Assembly (NCBI GenBank): GCA_948567375.1
Contig: OX419759.1
Location: 51,437,493-51,501,492 of the forward strand
Origin: Lunularia cruciata
Lineage: Eukaryota; Streptophyta; Marchantiopsida; Lunulariales; Lunulariaceae
Length of the DNA: 64,000 nucleotides
Direction of reading: 5' to 3'
Shown: piece after piece, positions 57,295 through 64,000 of the stretch
How positions within the stretch are numbered: position 1 is the stretch's first letter
Layout: the number at the start of each line of letters is the position of its first letter
Translations under genes and position numbers: made by a program
Notes under the pieces: generated by a model
Databases searched by the model: none
Told to the model about the DNA's origin: nothing
Seen by the model: the letters and a program-made list of their open reading frames with translations, nothing else

Positions 57295-57718
57295 AACTAG
57301 CCTATCAACAACTACAAAATGGGAGGAAAGTAGAGTTGCCATGAGAGCTTGAATACCCAAAAACTCTATAGGTGCCATCTCCTTCATAGATTATAAATAC
57401 ACAAGATCAATAGAGATGACTATCTATATGCTAAATCCACTATCAAACACTCAAAATGTCCTTTGTTTAATGATATCACCAAAACACATTGTTACCCACT
57501 TCTCATTGGTGATACGCGGCATTCCAGCATATCTTTTTATTTATTTTTTTAAATGAAGACTTCCATGATGCTCCTCTCAAAAGTTTTGGATGTGATGGGA
57601 GGGTTGGTTTGTGCTATTGTACTATGCTTCATTCTCACTGGAACATAGTTGGTGCCTAGTTGTGAAGTCTATAGGTAAGGTAGGGTAGGGTAGGGTGGGG
57701 GAGAAGAGGGGGGGGGGA
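57295..57718. other. unassigned spacer ending in a G-rich tract
   Basis: About 420 bp without coding signal. The last 40 bp (57677-57717) are (GGTAG)n-like then a run of G: four or more G-triplets closely spaced, able in principle to form a G-quadruplex. Confidence 0.6.
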
Positions 57719-58272
57719 TGTTGTGCATATATACATTGCTACACAACATACATTGTTGTCAATATCATACACTATAGACAACAACTCACACATAAGTCAT
57801 ACATGAACTCTAAAGTGCTTCAATAATCAATTCATTCTTCCAATCAAATCATACTCAAATAAGATTTGTACTTGATCTTTCACTCAACATTCTACAAAAA
57901 ATCAAACATTGATTATAATCAAGCCATACCCACTCTAGCTAAGAGACTCCAAGTGACACTTTCTAATCTTTATCCACCATAACCAAGAGCTCAAAGACTC
58001 AACTTCAAAGAAATGAGCTCTTTGGAGCTACATTTCAAAGGTATTCCCCTTTACTCAACCTAGGTCTCCAACCCTAATGGTGTCATTGATGGCATATCCG
58101 ATGGTGTAAATGGTGCAAGTGATGGTTGGTCCTACCATATGGTCAATAGCTCTAATATCAAATCAGATTGCCAACAAGTAGTCCATGAGTAACTACCAAA
58201 ATACCCATGACTACCAACACTACCACTCTAGCATCCAAGCAAATTAGTTTTGGCTCTACAAATGTTGTGATA
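57719..58272 (-). mobile_element. C3: solo LTR of family C
   Basis: Minus-strand reading starts TATCACAACATTTGTAG and ends GCACAACA, matching 38095-38644 over the full 554 bp including the terminal module. GGGA at 57715-57718 and 58273-58276 is a 4-bp duplication, though the left copy lies in a G-rich run. No internal region is attached, so it is a solo LTR and diverged. Confidence 0.85.
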
Positions 58273-58289
58273 GGGAAGTTGAATCTAAG

Positions 58290-59255
58290 CCTACCAAAAG
58301 TGGTTAATCTCACTTGTAATGTCAACCATCAAGTATTTATGCACCAATTCCCAAACTTCCTTTCCATCAAGTAGGAAAAAGTGCAATGTAACTTGCAATA
58401 TAGCATGCACTCTTGGGGTTGTTTTTCATCACTTCCATTATCACCAAGGAGAAATAAAAAACACACCCATGCAAAAGAACCTAAGAGTAAAATATGGACA
58501 TTACTCAATAGAAATTTACTCACCAAATTCAAAATAAATAACTAGATATGGATCAATTACCAAGTTGGGCTAGCTTTTGAGCCATACAAACCAAGATATA
58601 CTTGATCCAAAACCATGAATTCGTTATTTGAATAATTTATATCAAATTGTAGCACAAGATCTAGTGACTAATAATAGTGTAAATTTTCATAAGATGATTT
58701 AAATCAAAACTTGAGATGTGAACAACACCCTAGACTTGATTATAATCTCCATCCCAACACCTTGATTTTAAGTACTCTAAATTCCACCAATAAAGTTAGA
58801 CTCAAACCATATGCAATACAAAATAAGGTTTTGTGATTTATCAGTTGGGTTAGAGAGAAGATGAATAGTTGAGTAGGATATAACACAATTATTTTTCTTC
58901 TCTCTCACTCAATTGACAAATCACAAAAAATTATTGTGTAACTCCATGAATTTCCTAAATAGTGAAGCTAGGTGAAAATTAGATCCTCCTTGCTTGCATG
59001 ATCATATCTCAAGCATCATTGACTAAAATTTGATGATTTTTGTGTTCATATTGTAGCATATTTGCTATTCTTTCATGTGGTGGTCTTGTCACCCCAATTA
59101 ACCTCATAAACTTCCATGAACTTGGAAAGAAACATACTCTTGAATAGTTGGGAGTAAATTGCTTATACTTGGACACTGAGCTACTCCTTCTTTTGACACA
59201 AATTTCTACACATGGACCTCCGAACTCCACTCCCAAAGCCTTGAGCAAGATTTAG
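58290..59255 (-). repeat. repeat F, inverted block
   Basis: 58540-59250 read on the minus strand aligns with 39720-40500. A 79-codon minus ORF (59248-59009) opens 'MLKALGVEFGGPCVEICVKR' and corresponds to 'gctcaaagccttaatagtga' at 39728, but the other copy is not open, so I do not call a gene. 58290-58540 has no match. Confidence 0.6.
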
Positions 59256-59299
59256 GTGCATCTCCTTATATAAAAATATTTCAATGGTTAAATTACAAA

Positions 59300-59740
59300 C
59301 TTGCACATAAGTAGGCATAGGAAGGATAACAAGATCCAGAGTCCATCACCAATGTCATCAATGCAATACCAAAATGAGCTACAACCAACATAAAAAAGTG
59401 ATCATGGTGCAAAATTTAACACCAAATGAGAAAAGGGTTTGGGAGAGGTGGATAAAGAGTGCATAATATCTCTTGATTGTCTCACAATCATTTTCTATAG
59501 CTTCCATGTTATGCTACCACTCTTAGATGCCCTTGTTTCTATGCTCTACTTCCACTCTTAAATTGCAAGACCAAAACATACTGCTTGTTACCAAGTCTCT
59601 ATCACCACTATACATCAAAGTATTGGAAGAAGATAAAATCACAATCTTTATGACAAATCACCTAAATATATATAGATTTCTCATATAGCGATGGATCACC
59701 TACAAGATCCTTTTCATAATCTACTATAACCTTAAATAGA
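59300..59740 (+). repeat. repeat F, direct block
   Basis: It aligns in the same direction with 39061-39480: 'aaaatgagctac', 'gtgatcatg', 'tttgggagaggtggat' versus 'tttaggagaggcagat'. The two F blocks are thus in opposite relative orientation compared with copy 1. Confidence 0.65.
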
Positions 59741-61599
59741 TAAACAACACTAAATTATTTTTTTAACTTGCTGAGCAAAAAAATAACATGACAATAAATA
59801 ATACTAGAGGAGAGTATATCAAATGCAAATTGTGGACCTCCTACTAGAGGAAGGTCATACACATGAAAAATATCCTTAACAAGGGTAACTTCTAAGAAGT
59901 GTAACAAAATCCATGGATCTTATTGGCACACCAAGAATAGATTGGCTATAAATAGATATAATACATCCTTTGGAAATTGGAAGTGAGGAGGTACACCTAA
60001 AAGCAACCATGCTCTAAATTTTGACATCTTGACTCTAAAGTCTACAAGATGAAGCTCAATTATCAAGTGGTCAAAATCATACCTAATTTGATCTATAGGG
60101 CACACAATATATGTATTATTTGCCAAGGAAAGAAATATTTAACCTTGCATATCTAAAGTAGTAGGTAAGAGAACTCTAAAATGAAGCATGGTAAATAAAG
60201 GCCTCCCTAAAGGATCTTGTTGTTGTTTATTAACAACCAAATCCAAGATAATGATTCATTCTTGTGAGAAATCATGTTGGTAATGAATGAAAGAAGGAGA
60301 ACCCTAGAAGGACTACACAAAAGGAATAAAAATTGCAAAGGATCCATCTGACTTTGTAAGCTCTTTAAAGATGGATGCACATGAGATGCTATTAAAAGAA
60401 TTCTTAACATTCACATGTAGAATAAACCATTTTGGATAGATATTTAAGAGTTCTTTGCTAATAGCCTTACAACTTCCTAATACAACAACTTCAAACGGGT
60501 GTGGATTGAGGTCTTGCTAGATGCAAGAATGATGTTGAAGGATAATGGCATGACCAATAAGATGCAAGACTTCATCAATTGCAATTGGTCTTATATCCTT
60601 TCTGTACTTCTACATTACAAGAAGTTAAATAACATCTAGCAACTAACTAAATAACATAAGAATCTCTCCTCTCACTACTAGTATAGTCGATTGGAACAAC
60701 TTGGTAAAGCCAGTAGAGGGGTCATCTACTTGGAAGAAATCTTTGAGATGCTCTTAAACCATCCTTGATAAGCCTTTATAGAAGACGCATGGGGCAATGC
60801 GCTATGCATGTGCAAAAATAATCTATCAATATATAAAATCTCCTCAAGTTAATAGTCTAAGACCTCTAATAGTACTCCTTCTCTTGCCAAAGAGTGTAAT
60901 AAACATAAGGAAGAATAAGTCTCATCAATGGAACTAGCCATAGACAAAGGATGTAGTATTGATATTTATCTATCATACTCTCTTGCTTGACCTAATATCC
61001 TATACCATTATAATCAAGTGGAATGTAGAGTATCATGTTGCTTAACTTGTCTCTTACAATGTGCAACTCAAACAAAATCCTCTAAAAAGTAATGTATCCT
61101 CTACTCATGATAAAGTAACATGATTCCCTACTCCAAATTTGAAAAAACTAATAATCACATCTCTTTACCCCATATGACCCTTTCTAATATAACACAAACA
61201 CCATCATGCGAGTAAGAGAAATAAGACCATGTTAACTCAACCAAGGAATCACATGCCAATTGATTGAGTGGTAAGCAAAAACAGCTTGTATAGTCTCATC
61301 ATGTGCCAAATGATTCAATGGTAAGCAAAAAGCTTATCTAGCTTCATCATTAAATATACATGGAAGCATATGGAATATGTAGATATAGAAAACTAGTCTC
61401 AAATAATCCCAAAATGAAACCCTTGTGAGATGCTTCCACTCCAATAACTATTAGTATCCATTGAACAATAAACAAATATATGAACAAAGTGTGTATAATC
61501 TTGAGTATCAAAGTGGTAGTGGTAGCTTGCTTTATGTAAGTATTCCCAATGGTCCAATTATAATCTCTTTTCATTTTCCCATATTGGTATTTACCCTTT
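59741..61599. other. unassigned region
   Basis: About 1.9 kb with no element border or known domain. A 68-codon minus ORF (60126-59920) has a regular sequence ('HLVDFRVKMSKFRAWLLLG') that looks protein-derived, but I cannot name it. Other ORFs are short. Confidence 0.45.
61251..61348. repeat. 49-bp diverged tandem duplication
   Basis: 'gccaattgattgagtggtaa' at 61255 and 'gccaaatgattcaatggtaa' at 61304 mark two units of about 49 bp. Confidence 0.75.
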
Positions 61600-63461
61600 T
61601 GTGGTACCCACATTTTTCATTTTGGACGAGTTTTGAAGAAGAAGTGCCTTGTTGAAACCAAATTGAAACCAAATGGAAAAGAAATGAGAGGAAATTTGTA
61701 TTTTGATCAAGCCCAAGGAAGTAGACTTTGTGTCAAATGAAGACGGACTCAGCCAAGATTAAAAGAGGGTAGACTTGAAGGAGGAATGGAAGTTACAGGT
61801 CGAGATTCATACGGGGGTTATATCTCTATGTTCACAAGTCCAAATCAAGCGCGCTATATCTTGTTGGAAATGTCTCGTTCAGGGCTTTTCGTTGCCACCA
61901 AAATCACAAAGTTTGGATGTCTGTAGAAGAAGTTACAAGTATTTGAAGTTTTGGGAGTAGATGTACATAGTAAGTTAGTGTCTTTGGACTTCGGACTTGA
62001 GACTTGAGACTTTGGACTTCAGACTTCTGGTTTACATAACTTTGGGTTAGAAGCTTCTTTGCCTCAAGACAAAGATGATTGTATCTGAGATAGTCAGACC
62101 TCGGAGTGCAACAAAGATGACTTCAGGAATCTTGCCAAAGGCATTAGAGAGAGTTAGGATAAAGAAAGAATAGATAGTTAAGATACCCATGACTTCAATT
62201 TCAGTTTTGATTGAGGATGAAATAGGAATTGAAGGAGAAGTAGCAATAGTGAATAAACCCAAAGTGCAAGATCAGACTATAAGTGTCTTTGGGTCAGTAA
62301 CATGAGTGATTAGGGGAAAGTGGGTTACAAATTGAAGGCGTAGATAGTGTACCCATGCTTTCAATTACAATTTGTGATGAGGATATAGTAGAATTAGCAA
62401 AGGAATTGATTGTAATTAGACCCGATGTTGCAGAAGTAGTAATTCAGGTATCATCGGACTTATTATTAGAGACATTAGAGAAGAGTGGGTTAGGAGATAA
62501 AGAGTTAGATAAGTCACTCCTTAGTGCAATTGTAGTTCCTACTGTAGAAGTAGTAGAAGTAGTGTAGGAATTGGTAGAATTAGATATACCCAAAGAAGGA
62601 GAAGTAGTAGGAAGATCATCGGGTTTGGAAGCCGATGATGAGGTAGACATTGGATTGGTGTAAGCAACAATTTTGAGATAGGAAGAGGCAGATATGAAGA
62701 GATGGATTGTCAGTTTGGATCTGCAGGTATGAAGAGATGTTAGGAAGCGGTGCATAAGTAGGAAGAATTGCTGTTTGCTTCAATATTTAAGGGGAGCATT
62801 TGCAGTATTATGTTGTTCAGTATTCATATCTTTGAAGATAGATACATTGAAGTGCTGTTCTCAGTGCTCGTTGCTTGAGCTTAATTCCGATTGTCAATTT
62901 TGTGTTTGTGTTTGTGAGTGTGTGGAGAATTCTGAAGTGCAAGTCAGTGTGTTTGTGGATGTTGGATTCTGCAGCCTTGATCTTCATTCTGTGTGTTTGA
63001 TCCGGAGTGAAGTGCATTGGAGCAATGCCTTGACAGGTCTGAGAAGAATTGTAGTGTTGGTAGTATTCTGCATTTGTGAGTGCAACACAAAGTTGATGTG
63101 AAGCAATTTTGATCGAGGAAGTTGTGCCTTCAATGGAAGGGTGGAACATAATTCTGAGGCAAAATTGTTCTTTGTAGTGAAGTGCCATCTTTGGGAGAAT
63201 ATGAATCATCACAATCAAGAGTTGTTTGGATAGAATTTGCTATGTTATGATTATGAGTGTGTAATCGTGACAAGTTGTCAAGATTGTGAGCTTGTTACTC
63301 TCTTCTAGGTGTAGTTTCTACTCGAGAGATTAAAGAAGCAATCAAAAAGAACTACAAGTTATTGTTTGACTTCATATTTGACCAATTCTGAATTGTATCT
63401 CTACGGGAACGAACTTTACTTACACGATTACCGCAAAAGTGATATTTGCCGGGTTGTCACA
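61600..63461 (+). mobile_element. D2: second 1.86 kb TG...CA element
   Basis: It is 1,862 bp from TGTGGTACCC to GGGTTGTCACA, flanked by perfect 5-bp duplicates CCTTT (61595-61599, 63462-63466). It matches D1 throughout with visible divergence. No coding region is found. It is most likely a solo LTR. Short motifs based on 'acttcgg' or 'actttgg' recur at 61980-62045. Confidence 0.92.
62784..62791 (+). promoter_or_regulatory. TATA-like box in D2
   Basis: TATTTAAG in the same context as D1 34846-34853. Confidence 0.5.
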
Positions 63462-63466
63462 CCTTT

Positions 63467-64000
63467 GCAAAGTAAATAGTTGATGACACATTGTCAACAA
63501 TCAAAAGAGGCCTATGTATAAGGTGGGAAATATTGTTTACGGGATTGTAATGGAGGAAGTGGGAGATATGGTAACAAGGATATGTTGTAGAATTTGACTA
63601 TACAAGACATGCAGATAGAGTCACATGTGGGATGAATCCTCTATGGGATAGTACTTTGTAAAGTAGTAAGGTAGGCAATTAAAGTTAAGATGATACTCTG
63701 ACTATGTCAAGTTGTAATCCATTAAAGATGATGAAGGGTTATGAGCCAATTGGCATTGATAGTGGTGAAGCAAGAAGGAGATGGTGGCCATAGTAGAAGC
63801 AATATTAGGAGATAAAATATCTTTTTAAGGTTAGGTTTACTAGTATATAAGGGAGCTCATGCCACTTAGTGGGGGTTTGTCCTCCTTGCATTATAACCAA
63901 TATTCATTATGAATCCTTACAATTCTAAAGTGGGAGGCTATGGTTCCTATTCCATTCTTGGAGAGAATGCTATTCAATTGAGTCAAAGGTTAGTAAGTTT
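63467..64000 (+). other. unassigned right edge with a possible transcript start
   Basis: TATATAA at 63844-63850 precedes an ATG at 63909 whose frame stays open to the window end (about 30 codons, 'MNPYNSKVGGYGSYSILG'). It could be the start of a gene or of another element's gag. Nothing else is recognised. Confidence 0.3.

Noticed and set aside
57677-57717. interstitial telomere repeat
   Set aside because: The unit is about GGTAG, not the plant TTTAGGG, and too short.

Overview
This window looks like intergenic DNA from a large, repeat-rich, AT-rich land-plant genome. No cellular gene with a credible full-length product is visible. Almost all recognisable coding potential comes from LTR retrotransposons of the Ty3/Gypsy superfamily, including chromoviruses with C-terminal chromodomains, at several stages of decay and nested in each other. 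The species cannot be told from the sequence. All element and family letters (A to F) are names used only here.

Layout. 1-3005 is the 3' part of a chromovirus (A1) with its 3' LTR. It sits in an older chromovirus (B1, 3006-6588), which sits in the integrase of a third type of element (C1, 6589-7435). C1 resumes at 12861-13594 after a complete family B element (B2, 7436-12855, TSD AATTG). 13595-19617 is AT-rich DNA with no recognisable feature. 19618-38644 is family C copy C2, interrupted in its reverse transcriptase by a minus-strand Gypsy element E (26022-35669), whose 5' LTR is in turn split by a 1.86 kb TG...CA element D1 (33652-35516). 38649-41355 is an unclassified repeat F. 41361-48327 is a minus-strand family A element (A2) carrying a solo family A LTR (A3) inside its RNase H. 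48892-57294 is a third family B copy (B3) with a compositionally odd 2.9 kb insertion in its 5' LTR. The right end holds a solo C LTR (57719-58272), further F-related sequence, a second D element (61600-63461) and 0.5 kb of unassigned DNA.

Main discovery. Family C is not an ordinary Gypsy element. Between protease and reverse transcriptase, C2 encodes a C5-cytosine DNA methyltransferase domain (23823-24880) with motifs I, IV, VI, VIII and IX/X in order, closest by eye to DNMT3. Its integrase ends in a canonical C4HC3 PHD finger (37684-37818) in the place where families A and B carry a chromodomain. So one element combines a putative DNA-methylation writer and a putative histone reader, bounded by LTRs and a 4-bp target-site duplication (TAAC). 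The C2 copy is dead: it has frameshifts and many premature stops. In the methyltransferase-containing stretch these are TAG or TGA only, the pattern expected from decay of methylated cytosines at CAG and CGA codons.

How the pieces work together. Families A and B have the order gag-PR-RT-RNaseH-IN-chromodomain. E has gag-PR-RT-RNaseH-IN without a chromodomain, plus an upstream zinc-knuckle ORF. C has gag-PR-methyltransferase-RT-RNaseH-IN-PHD. All copies seen are defective, so any present activity would need intact relatives elsewhere in the genome.
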